NCBI GenBank assembly: GCA_019918135.1
Contig: WBZZ01000050.1
Span: 1-64,000, forward strand
Direction of reading: 5' to 3'
Length of the DNA: 64,000 bases
Source: Paulinella micropora
Taxonomy: Eukaryota; Cercozoa; Imbricatea; Euglyphida; Paulinellidae
A program made the translations under genes and the position numbers. Shown one piece after another: positions 40,466 through 52,352 of this stretch. Position 1 is the first letter of the stretch. Every line of letters starts with the position of its first letter. The notes beneath the pieces are model-generated. The model was not told the DNA's origin. It worked only from the letters and a program-made list of their open reading frames with translations, and searched no databases.

Positions 40466-40744
40466 CCGCCTCATTGCTGTTCGTCGTATGACTTAGGCGG
40501 AGTTTGTAGTCGAGACAGGGGCGGGGGGAGAGCGCTCCCTTTTTTTTTCTTCTTCCCTTTCCCTCTCTTAGTTCTCAGTGCCAGCATGCAAGGGTCGCGC
40601 CAAGGCGCTGCGCGCCATGACCAACGTGGGTGCCGGGCACAGCGTCAAAATGTGCCGCCCACGTCGTTGTAGGCGTGGGTTGCGTTTAGGGGGGGAGGGA
40701 GAACAAGACAGATAGTGCTTGATCCTTCCCCTCCCTTTCTCTCC
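40466..40744. repeat. Inverted piece of the 295-bp repeat and unique sequence
   Basis: GTGCGCCGCCTCATTG and CGTATGACTTAGGCGGAGTT invert part of 7560-7605. The rest is unique with no supported gene. Confidence 0.45.
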
Positions 40745-41890
40745 CCGCCCCCTTTCTTTTTTTCTTCTCTCTCCCTGAGCCCCCTGAGCCCGGGGGCTCA
40801 AAGAACACAGGAAGGGCAAGGGGGGGGGGGGGAAGAGTGCAGAAGCCACCAAAAAATGCATGAAACGCCTTCACTAAGCCACCCCGCCCCTCTCCCTCTC
40901 TCAGTTCTCAGTAGCAAGTGTACGACTTTGTCGAGCTTTAATTCAGCGTATTTCGCACTTTCTTGGTGTCCCCTCTCCCCTGCCCCTTCTCTCTCTCTAG
41001 TTCTCAGTGCCAAGATTACAACTTTGTCAAGGATTCTTTTATTAATTTTTTTTGTACACCGACGAAGCGCGCCCCTGCCCCTTCCCCCCCACCCCCAGTC
41101 TATCCGCCGGGAGCAGGAGGCAAAGGTATTTGTCGCGTTTTCGTTCCAAGTAGGTAAAAGGTTAACTTTTTCAGAGCATAGTTCCTTCTTGTACCAGACC
41201 ACGACGTCCGCGCCTGTGTAACTGCTTCAAACAGCTAATCCCCGGCACCGAAGTCCATGGACGCTAGAAATGGAACGTCTGTTTTTGGAGACGCACTGTG
41301 ACGCACGGTGGCCGAGCCATGACACGGACAGGAAGCCGTCGGAGTAGTGAGGCTTTTGTCCGGGCGATGACCACCGCCCATCCATCCGCCGCAGGGTCGT
41401 GCTGGGGGCACGGTGATCCGCTCCTAGTTTTCAGTGCCCAAGTGTAAGGCCGTCGAGCTTTAATTCAGCGTATTCTTTTTTGTACTCTCTTGGCGCGCGA
41501 GCAGAGCACATACGGTGCCGGCCAGGGTTCTAACATAGGCTACCACAGCGACATGACGTGGACCGGATGCTGCTGCTTGTGGCAGCCTGCGGGTGCCGTT
41601 GAAAATCTCAGGTTGCCGCATGGTTCTCAGTGCCAAGATTAAAACTTTGTCAGGGACTTTTTTGCGCTGATTTTTGTGCACAAAAGTTTTTTGTCCACTC
41701 TTCATAATCTTCTGACTTTGCGCACGGTGGCTGCGCTATGGCACTGACAGGAAGCCGTCGGGGTAAGTGAGGGGGCTCTTTTCCTCCTGGCACTTTGACC
41801 ACCGCCCATCCATTCGCCGCAGGTCGTGCTGGAGCACGGTGCTCTGCTCCTAGTTTTCAGTGCCCCGAGCGTAAGACCGTCGAGCTTTAA
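40745..41890 (+). repeat. Segmental duplication, right copy
   Basis: Matches 18,431-19,595 in the same orientation, about 22.3 kb away. Small differences include a short deletion near 40,885. The copy ends within a reversed D module. Confidence 0.8.
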
Positions 41891-42480
41891 TTCAGCGTAA
41901 ATTACACAGGCGAAGCGCGCCCCTGCTCCTCCTTCCCTGCCTCTCCCCTCTGCAAGGATATGCGGAAATGTCTGCGGGAATATGAAAAGTGGAAAGCAAC
42001 AATTTTTTTTGGAACGCGTTTGCACGCGCTCTGAGGAGGGACGAGGGGAGGGGGGGGGAGGAATAAGCAGAGGACAAAGGTGAGAGGGGCGACGAAAGTG
42101 ACAGGGAGGGGGGGGGGGGGGACGTCTTCCTCACGGCGGCCCAGCCGAGCGTCTGTGTGGGATTTCCTTTTTGCGCAAGTAGATTTTGGCGCCGAATTCG
42201 CGCTTACGGCCGTTTCCCCGGGAAGGCTAAGACGTACTGCCCGGCTGAACCCTGGCGGGCGCACCCTACCTCCGGACGGCACAATTTGGCGCCAAATTTA
42301 GCTGGGGCCGTTCCGGAGGCTAGCAGAGAGATCGGAAGTTTTCCCGCGGGGAGAAACCCGCGGGCCTTTTACTCGCACAAAATTGTTTTTCGGCCCTCTC
42401 ACCTTCCCTAGAGGCAGGGAAGTGCAGAGCAAAGGGGAGCGGGGCGACAAAGGTAAGAGGGGCGACGAAGGTGAGAGGGC
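41891..42480 (+). repeat. IT unit
   Basis: CT-rich lead, GGATATGCGGAAATG, iterons, a G run, core (about 42,131), palindromes (about 42,187 decayed and 42,284 intact), the CCCGCGGG stem and the first iterons of a next unit. Confidence 0.75.
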
Positions 42481-43290
42481 GCAGAAGCTGCAAAAGAAAT
42501 AAATACATGCAACGCCTCCACAGGTCGGCCTCCCCTCTGTTCATATTTTTCTGACCCTGCGCACAGTGGCCGAGCTATGGCACGTACAGGACGCCGTCGG
42601 GGCCGGCCGGGGCTCTTGTCCTCCTAGCACATTGACCACGGGAGCAGTACCATTCGCGCAGGGTCGTGCTGGAGCACGGTCCTCCGCTCCTAGTTTTCAG
42701 TGTTCAAGTGTAGGACCGTCGAGTGGGCCGGATGCTGCGGCAGCCGGAAAGTGCCGTTGCAAGTGTCAAGTGCAATGCCTTGTCGAGCTTTAATTCAGCG
42801 TAAATTACGTTTTCTTGGCGCGGCCCCCTCCCCTGCTTTTTCCCTCTCCCGCTCCCTGCTCTCAGTGCCAATAATAAAACTTTGTCAGAGATTTCTGTTT
42901 TTGCGTGATTCTTTTTGGTACACCGGCAAATCGCGCCCCTGCCTCTTCCCTATGCAAGATATGCGGAAATATCTGCGGGAGTATGACAAGTAGAAAAATA
43001 TTTTTTTTTGGGACGTGTTTGCACGCGCTCTGAGGAGGGACGAGGGAAGGGGGTGGATAGCGAAGGACAAGGGGAAGTAGAGAGGAGGGAAGGCACAAGA
43101 CAAGTTCGGACGCGCCCCGTCGAGCTTAAGGTGTAAGAGGAAGAGAAGGGAGGGAGCTTCCTCCTTTTCTCTTTCTGCGCACCCCCTCAATTGTACAGAA
43201 AATCTCTTTTCAAAACAAAAAAGTAAGCTCTCTTTTAAGGCACAGACGAGCGGCGCTTCCTATTACTTCGTCGTTCTTTTTTTTGTCAGC
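42481..43290. repeat. A and D modules, then unique leader
   Basis: An A module spans 42,545-42,720, reversed D modules lie at 42,770-42,820 and 42,865-42,940, and a TGCGGAAATATC block spans 42,958-43,035. From about 43,180 the sequence is unique. It carries TTTTTTTTGTCAGC just before the next ATG, which could be a splice acceptor. Confidence 0.55.
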
Positions 43291-43548
43291 ATGGATATAA
43301 GAAACTCATTTAAGGAAAGTGTGAAGAAGCAGCGCAATCTCGTAGCAGACGCGCCGTGCCCCAGCAATAAATGCAAGCTGGAAGAAATTCCATTGGAACT
43401 GCCGCCTGGGCCTCATATCTTGGACGAAGTTAAAGATTTCCTGTACACTTATACCCTACCCGACGCGAACACCATGCCTAGACGCTTTGCACCCGAACTG
43501 AATTGGATCAGTCTGTCGCCAGGGGGGGGGGGGGGGCGCGTCTTTTAG
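43291..43548 (+). CDS. Hypothetical protein, 85 residues, probably truncated
   Basis: ATG at 43,291. The first 75 residues or so look like genuine protein (MDIRNSFKESVKKQRN, PCPSNKC, PHILDEVKDFLYTYTLP). The frame then runs into a G tract (43,523-43,536) and stops, so the 3' part has probably been replaced by repeat DNA. No family is recognised. Confidence 0.45.
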   Translation: MDIRNSFKESVKKQRNLVADAPCPSNKCKLEEIPLELPPGPHILDEVKDFLYTYTLPDANTMPRRFAPELNWISLSPGGGGGRVF

Positions 43549-44064
43549 GTGTCTCGACAGAGGGGAGAGTGAGGGGCGCGCTGAAAAAGTACAATCTACG
43601 CCGAATTAAAATTCGACAGTCTTAGGCTTTGGTACTCGAGGGAAAGCCTGCCGGGCCCCCCAATCCATGCACTTGTCTGAGAACTAGCAGCACACCCCTT
43701 CCTTCCTCGTGCGCCCGTCCGAGAAGAAGGAGCAGCGGTGAGAGGGGCGCCCCCCGTTCTCTTTCCCCTCCCCCTTATCTTCTCGCTCCCTCCGAAGGGG
43801 GAGGGAGTGCGCAAGACTTGTCCTTTGCATAATAAAAAAACTTCGGCGCGCTTTTTTTCCGCGTGAAAACATATGTTACCCCGGCTTCCAGGCTTTTCCG
43901 GTGGAACGTGCCTTTTTTAGCTATATCGCTCCCAAGATTTGACCATATCACACAACCCCCTTCACAAGGAGCAGGGCGGGAGGCGCCAGGAAAGTGTGAT
44001 TTTTTTAAATAAAAACTCGACAAAGCCAGCCCGCCGGCGCGGGCTGAAGGGGAGCAAAAATGAG
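43549..44064. repeat. D, F and HP fragments
   Basis: A D half-module lies at 43,580-43,630, an F fragment at 43,640-43,745 and the HP pyrimidine tract with the TTCCGCGTGAAAAC block at 43,760-43,870. The right arm of HP hairpin 2 spans 43,885-43,945, a D half-module 43,980-44,022 and a solo DSL stem 44,026-44,047. Confidence 0.6.
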
Positions 44065-44370
44065 TCAATTTTTTTTGGGAGCCCACAGATTGGGGGGGGG
44101 GGGGGGGGCGCCCCCCCTTTCCCCTTTTCTCTTTTCTTCCCCCTGAGCCCCCTGAGCCCGGGGGGCTCAAAGAACAGGGGAAGGGCAAGGGGGGAGAAAC
44201 TACAAAAAAAATGAACGCTTCAACTAAGCCCCCCCCCCCCCCCCCACCCCCACCCCGACGCCGGGCGCCCCCCCCCCCCCTTTTGTATTTGCCAAAAATA
44301 TTAACGCTTCAACTAAGCCCCCCCCCCCCCCCCACCCCCACCCCGACGCCGGGTGCTCCCCCCCCCTTTG
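44065..44370. repeat. GC element with duplicated end, junction with the AT-rich element
   Basis: A GC element almost identical to 25,180-25,330 ends in ACGCTTCAACTAAGC plus a C run and CCCGACGCCGGG. That end is repeated at 44,305-44,370. Between the copies stands TTTGTATTTGCCAAA, which resembles sequence at 44,700-44,716 inside the AT-rich element. The second copy runs straight into AT-rich DNA. Confidence 0.6.
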
Positions 44371-44544
44371 TATGGTCTCCAATGGAATAACTACTTTCAC
44401 ATTGTCATCGCGGGGTTTGTATTGCTCATAGAAAGAAACAATGTCAGGCTTAGTCCATTTAATCGTTGGCTTTTTGACATTACCATCAAGGTTCCATTTT
44501 TCAATTTCATTCAAGTAGTCTTGCTTGGTGCTCAGGTCGGACAT
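44371..44544 (-). pseudogene. Small gene of the element, cut by the junction
   Basis: A frame from ATG at 44,544 (MSDLSTKQDYLNEIEKWN) runs into the GC repeat, so only the N-terminal part belongs to the element. Family unknown. Confidence 0.5.
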
Positions 44545-44569
44545 GATATATAAAGATTTTTAAAAAATC

Positions 44570-44870
44570 TTTTAGCAAAAATATTAAGTGTATTTTTTTA
44601 CTTCACTTTTAATGTCAGTAAATTTATCAAACCACGGCTGTTTCATAACCCATTCAAAATATGGTTTGTCAATGGTTGCAACATCTTGAATTTTTTTCCT
44701 TTGTATTTGCCAAATGGAAAAGTATTCTTTGGTTTTCCTTCTCTATTTTTTTCAATCGCCTTAATTTCTTCATTAATTACCTGTTGCACATCTTTTACTG
44801 AAAAGAATTCCTTCTTCTTCTCAATTGAAAGTTGTTCAAATTTTTCACATAGTCTGGTGAGGGTGGTCAT
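44570..44870 (-). pseudogene. Small conserved protein of the element, broken
   Basis: ATG at 44,870 (MTTLTRLCEKFEQL). FPFGKYKGKKF resembles the start of small DUF3820-type proteins, which also occur beside phage and virus replication genes. The copy is broken. The family call is by eye. Confidence 0.45.
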
Positions 44871-44976
44871 TGGTCTATATAGAGTGGTAAAAAATTTTAT
44901 GGAAAAAAATTAATTATTTGATATTTTGTTCTGACTTCGTCATCACAAAACATCGTTTTATACTTTAATGGCCGAC

Positions 44977-45029
44977 GATGTTTGAGAATAAGAGAGAGTG
45001 CGTAGCACGAAGCGCAATTCTCAAATATC
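44977..45029. terminator. Hairpin downstream of the polymerase gene
   Basis: GATGTTTGAGAAT (44,977-44,989) pairs with ATTCTCAAATATC (45,017-45,029), one wobble. In virophages and mimivirids such hairpins mark transcript ends. Here it lies just beyond the end of the polymerase region. Confidence 0.5.
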
Positions 45030-45030
45030 A

Positions 45031-48000
45031 TTAATATCCAAAAGGTCTAGTTTCAATCGCATTCTCTACAATTCCAATAACTTGTCTTTTCGTATATGTA
45101 AAACTAAATATCTTTTCTAAGTATTCGCTTGTTATTTTTTTCTTTTGTTTATCTCTTGTAATTTTGTTGTTTTCTATTATAACTACTTTTCCAGACTTCT
45201 CAATTCGCTTAGCAATCCGTAATTCTTCATCAGTATCCAACAATTGGCATCCAGTTCATTTTTTCCATTCTCAAATAATTCAGTGTTTGTAATACCTAGC
45301 CCGCAACTTATTACACTTAACATATTCGGTAAATTCAATGCTTTTTTCGTTTCATAGTTCATACTAAATCCTTTTACTTTCATACTGGCTTTACCATTAT
45401 CTAATAAGTATCCATAACATTTCGGCCCGCCTCCCACAAAGGTTTTTATTTTTGCTCCTTTCAATTCATCTGTCCAATCTCCCAGTAAATCGCCTGTCTC
45501 TACATCCACCTCATTAATTTCTTTGTTAGTCGTGTATATTACGCTGTCTGTGTCATGATACAATATCCTATTGCCTAATCTGTCCATCATATTGTAAAGT
45601 CTCATTCTCGCGTGGCATGTAGTAAATAAAGCAACCACAATATTTGTTTTAATCGGGTCGCTCACCGCATCCTGTTTTAAGTCATAACTGGCTTCTACAA
45701 TTTTGTCGTTAATTATGTTAATATTAATATTATCAACTGATTTATCGTTCAATAGTTTGTATAAGGTATCTTTATCCTTTATCATTTTGTTCTGTGTTTT
45801 ATTTTGTTTTTGTCCAAACTTGCCCCATAAAGAGTTCAAGCACAACTTAGCAACTGCTCTCCGTCCTTCGTTTTTGAATATTTTGCTTTCATCCATCTTA
45901 ACTCCCATTTTAACTTCTATACTTTTTATGTAATTTTGTTTTTCGGCTTCCGTATTATATCCCGCGGGATATCCGCTGGACTCTTGTTTTACTTTCAAGA
46001 ATGTCTTTATGTATTCTTTGAAAAGGCTACTGCTTTGTTCTTTCCAGTGCCATACTTCATATACTTTTATCAACTTATACCCTTTCTCTAAGGCCTTGTA
46101 AATTTCTGGAGTTGCCCATGTACCTGTTATTGCTCGTTCTTTATCTGTGTGCTTACATTCTCCATGTTGCTCAGTCATTCCGCACTTATCGCATAAGTAA
46201 TACATCATCTTACCTCTGTCCGCCTTCGGTAAGACAGGGTGTAGTAAGCCTCTCGGCGGTAGCATCTTAACCTTAGCCACTCCGAAATATTCTCTGTTTA
46301 TAATTTTATTTTCCATACTTTTTCTTTCCTCCTCGTTGTTGGAGGGGGTTTCACCCCCTACCATACCCCCGCTTTTTTCGTTCAGGGTTTGGAAAGGGGC
46401 AGAGCCCCTTCCAGGTCTAATAATTATATGGTGTCCGCTTGGATAAAGGTCGTAATACATCACAGTCGGATAAAGTGAGCATATGTCAATATATTTCGCA
46501 TACTCATTATCATGTCGTGATTTCCAATATAATTTCAAAGCATTCACTCTACCTCCAAACATTGCCTCTCGTGGGTTTAGTCCTTCTTGTTCAGTAATTC
46601 GTTCGTTTGTATCCTCTGCCAGTCTTTCACTGGTTTTCATCAGGCTCCATTCGCACTCCCAGACACTTATTACTTTTGCTTGTTCGTTAAGTTGTTTTTC
46701 TCTTCTCATTGTTTCCTTGTATAGTTCGCCCATTGTCTTATTCTTCTTCACATTCAAAGCATTGCTATTCCAACACTTATCACATCCGTGCCAATGACAC
46801 CCATAAAACTCATAAGCGGTTTTGTTTTTCTCGTCCCATCCATCTACATACACACGAGATTGACCGAGTTGAAATGCGTGTTTAATATCAGTTTTATCTA
46901 ACCTGCTTCTGTATGCTAACCATTCTACACAAGCCCTAGAAGTCATCCTGTTTTGCTTTTCCGCTTTCAATATCGCAATTGAATTCTCTGGCATAAACTT
47001 AGCACAATACAAAGCCATAACACAACTCGCAATAGTTGTATATTGAAAAGGGTCAATACCAAACTCTAGAAACTGGTTTCTAAAATCTATACAACCCTTT
47101 CTCAGTATATCAACATCTGAATGACAATACTCACCGATTTCCTTCGCCATATCAAAGTGGTTATGTGCTTTCACTTGTTCGTCATACCATTCGAGAAATT
47201 CTTTTCGTTTATCTCCTCGCATCGTGTCGTAGCCGTAATGTTTCTTATGTGGCATTACACCGACATAGTTTCTATTTTTTGCCGTATTGAAGAAGTGCGG
47301 GAAGAAACCTTTCTTAAGTTCCGTAAGTCCGAATGTCTTTGGAAAGTCTGACAATGGCATCGTAAGAAAACTTAGGCTGTCTATAAACCGATACTTCTTA
47401 AGTGTCATCATCATAATCTTACCACCTTCATAGATTACAAATGGAGTTTGTCCATTATCAACCAACCACTTAAGAATAAACTGACAATCATAACCGCGGG
47501 CATTGTGCGCAATAAATGTAAATCCGCTGTGTTTAGTGTCAAAAGCCCAATTACAGAAATCTTGAATGTTCTTGTGAATTACTGGCGGTTCCTTCGCATC
47601 GTAATACTGGCTTTCCGCATGATTAACAATGTGCTCGCCTGTGTCCTGTGTCGCTTCAAAGTCAAAGAATATGTATTGCTCTGACGGCGGTAAGATTTCT
47701 TTTTGGACTATTTCGCACTGGTGTTTAAGCGGTTTTACTAGTTTGCAATTTCGGCATTTCGCATATCCGCATTTGTGCTCATCCTTCTTTCTGTAATTCA
47801 GCCCGCACGATTTACATTTCGCTTTAATATCGCAGTTTGTCGTCCTATGATTATTAAAGCATTCAGTGTTTGGAAACTTTCTATTACAATTCTCACATTC
47901 TTTCCACTGGCTCTTGTCATTTATTCCCTTACATCCGTTGGTTTCGCAGATACTACATTTGGCTTCGCAGGCGTGCCTTTCCTTATACCCTCTTAGACAT

Positions 48001-49085
48001 AACTCACAGAAATTCTTTTTTCCAAGCATAGACTTCATGTTAGTTATGGCATCGTAATGTCCCTCAGTCTTTAGAATGTAAAGGTTAGTCAGCCGTTCTC
48101 CGTTCGCATCAAGTAGTTCTGTTTTATAAATGATTTTGTCAGGAAATTCAACAATAACCAGATTGTATTTAATGTGATTAGCAAATGTATTAATTTCTGG
48201 TATTCCACACACATCCTTAATGACGTTTGCTTGGCTGTGTAAAGCCTCTGCAATTTCCTGCTGTATCTTTCTTTTTCCCATTAGTATTGTCTTGTATTTT
48301 GGATGTTTTTCAATTTTTGCTTTGACTACAACGATTGCTCGTGCTAAGCATAAGTTATCGCTGTTTGTAATACAGATTACTCCTTGCTTTCTGTAGATAT
48401 CCAATTTGTTCAAAACCTGTAGCCTTGTCCCACCCGTCTGCATTTTAACAGATTTCAACACAAATTTTAATTTATCAAAGTTTATTCCGTTCTCATCCAT
48501 GTAAAGACTTTCGTTGCTTTGAAATATTGCTGACAATCTTTCTAAAACTTTTTCAACCGAGATTTGATTAACTTTGTGCAAGCCTGTTGATACTTTTCCA
48601 TAGTAATCAACAAACTCAATACCTAGGCTAACCTTATCTTCGGGTGCTTGTCGTTTTACAAAGTCGTTCAACACAATCTCAATAAATCTTATCACATCGC
48701 GCATCGTGAATGATCGGAAGTTGCCGTTAATCCTTACCGCATATCGGCTTTCATTTATTCCTAGTTCGTGTTCCTTGCTGTCGTCCCTTATGATATCATA
48801 ATTACCATACCTCAACAAGTCTCTGTAATTTTCTTTCATCTCTTTTTTCTCTTCAATCGTAGGTAAAGGTGGTGCTATTGGTATAGCATGGTGCTCAAAA
48901 TACACCGCACCTCTTACTTGGTTCAAGTAGTTTTGGGCTGTCGGTGTATCAATTTTATACCCCCTTACCTTCGGTTTGATATATAGCACATCCCGACCCC
49001 TGACAGACTTTATTTCGTAATTTATCTTATATTCCCTTAATCTATCCAACCTGTAGACCTTGCCGTTATATGTGTGTGTCTCCAT
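45031..49085 (-). CDS. Protein-primed family B DNA polymerase of a Polinton-like element
   Basis: The main open frame from ATG at 49,085 covers about 1300 residues. A Cys-rich, multi-CxxC stretch (about residues 360-460) precedes the exonuclease domain: FDFEA near 473, FIAHNARGYD near 525 and YCHSDVDIL further on. The polymerase palm holds REAMFGGRVNA, DICSLYPTVMYYD (near 870), KLCLNSLWGKFG and YHDTDSV (near 1178). The order and the spacing with inserted terminal-protein regions fit protein-primed polymerases of Polintons and relatives. The catalytic core looks whole, and there is about one break near the C-terminal end. The long uncharacterised N-terminus may include the primer-protein region. 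Confidence 0.85.
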
Positions 49086-49193
49086 GTTTGATAATAGTAT
49101 ATCAGTGATTCAATTTTTTTTCTAAATTAAATATTAAATAGAATTTTTTATATTTATAAATTTTCAATCATTTAAATAGAAATTAAATTTTTT

Positions 49194-49819
49194 TCATTTT
49201 TGAAATATGTCTTTTGGAGTTATTGTGTGTAATAAGTGCTGATTGAGATAACCTATAAAATTACATAACTCACAATAATATTTTTTATTCTCTCTTATTT
49301 TATCAAACCTCTCCTTTTGCTTACAATTTAAAATGTTTTTGTTTATTGCCCAGTATTGCTTTTGATACTCTCTAACTTTCTTACTTTCTTTTTCATAATA
49401 TTGTTTATGATATTGCTTGTGGTATTGTTTTTGATATTCAATTCGTTTCCTTTCGTTCTCATCTTTAAATTCTCGTTCATCAAATTTATGACGTTCACTT
49501 GTTCCATCAGTAATATTAGGGCCAATAGCATTATTTAAATTTAATGTAGGTTTCAATTCATCTATATATTTCTGTTCAACCGCCCTTTGTCAATGTTGTA
49601 ATTTTCAATTACTTCCTCGTGAATTAAAACACACTTAAAATTTTGAAGTCCTTTATTCTTCATATGATTGTATAACTTTCTATTAATTCCTTTCTTGCAT
49701 AGTAATTTATGATGACTGAACCTGCTTGATAATATTTTTTGTATTGTGCTTCCAATGTAATATTCCTTGTCGGTTTGGTCTTCAGCATTAAAGATTTTGT
49801 AAATTTTCAAGGTTGTCAT
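49194..49819 (-). pseudogene. GIY-YIG endonuclease gene of the element, broken
   Basis: It begins at ATG 49,819 with IYKIFN...EYYIGST, the GIY-YIG nuclease signature, and SRFSHHK. The downstream part holds repeats of YHKQY/YQKQY and a YCELCNF Cys pair. GIY-YIG enzymes of this kind are common companions of Polinton-like and virophage polymerases. The gene is broken, with about one break. Confidence 0.65.
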
Positions 49820-49879
49820 TTCTCTTTATGTATAATACAAATATTTTATTTCTTTAAAATAATTAAATTTTTTAAAAAC

Positions 49880-49922
49880 GATGTTTGAAAACGACAAGCG
49901 TAGCGGTCGGCTTTCAAATATC
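49880..49922. repeat. Second hairpin of the element
   Basis: GATGTTTGAAA (49,880-49,890) pairs with TTTCAAATATC (49,912-49,922). It is related to the hairpin at 44,977. The two lie just outside the main genes on either side. Confidence 0.55.
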
Positions 49923-50210
49923 AATAGGTAGTAGTTTTTCTTTCTTTTGTCTTTCTGTATTTGTTATAAATAGATAGAAGAAATAATTAATAACGGCTCT
50001 TAGTGGAAAAACACTTCCCCACCAGAGACCTAGGGGCTCAGGACAATTTACCCTCTTGCCAGATTTTGACAAACTGGAAAGTAGTCAACTTTTTCATTTG
50101 TTAGATTTTGCGAAACTGGACAACTATTCATAATAAGAGAGATTTTAATGAAATTGATTTTTTGAATTTAGAGAGAATAGGTAGCCTCAAAACTAAATAA
50201 CTGCTCTTAG

Positions 50211-52352
<2,142 letters not shown>

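Larger units (their letters stand above)
44371..49975 (-). mobile_element. Partial Polinton-like / virophage-type element
   Basis: Base composition drops abruptly to AT-rich at the left border and eases into host sequence at the right. All visible genes are on the minus strand: a protein-primed polymerase, a GIY-YIG endonuclease and small proteins. These are known from Polintons, Polinton-like viruses, virophages and linear organelle plasmids. I see no capsid, ATPase, protease or integrase gene, nor clear terminal inverted repeats, so it is incomplete at least on the left. The long open polymerase frame suggests a fairly young copy, with roughly three or four breaks over the whole. Confidence 0.65.
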
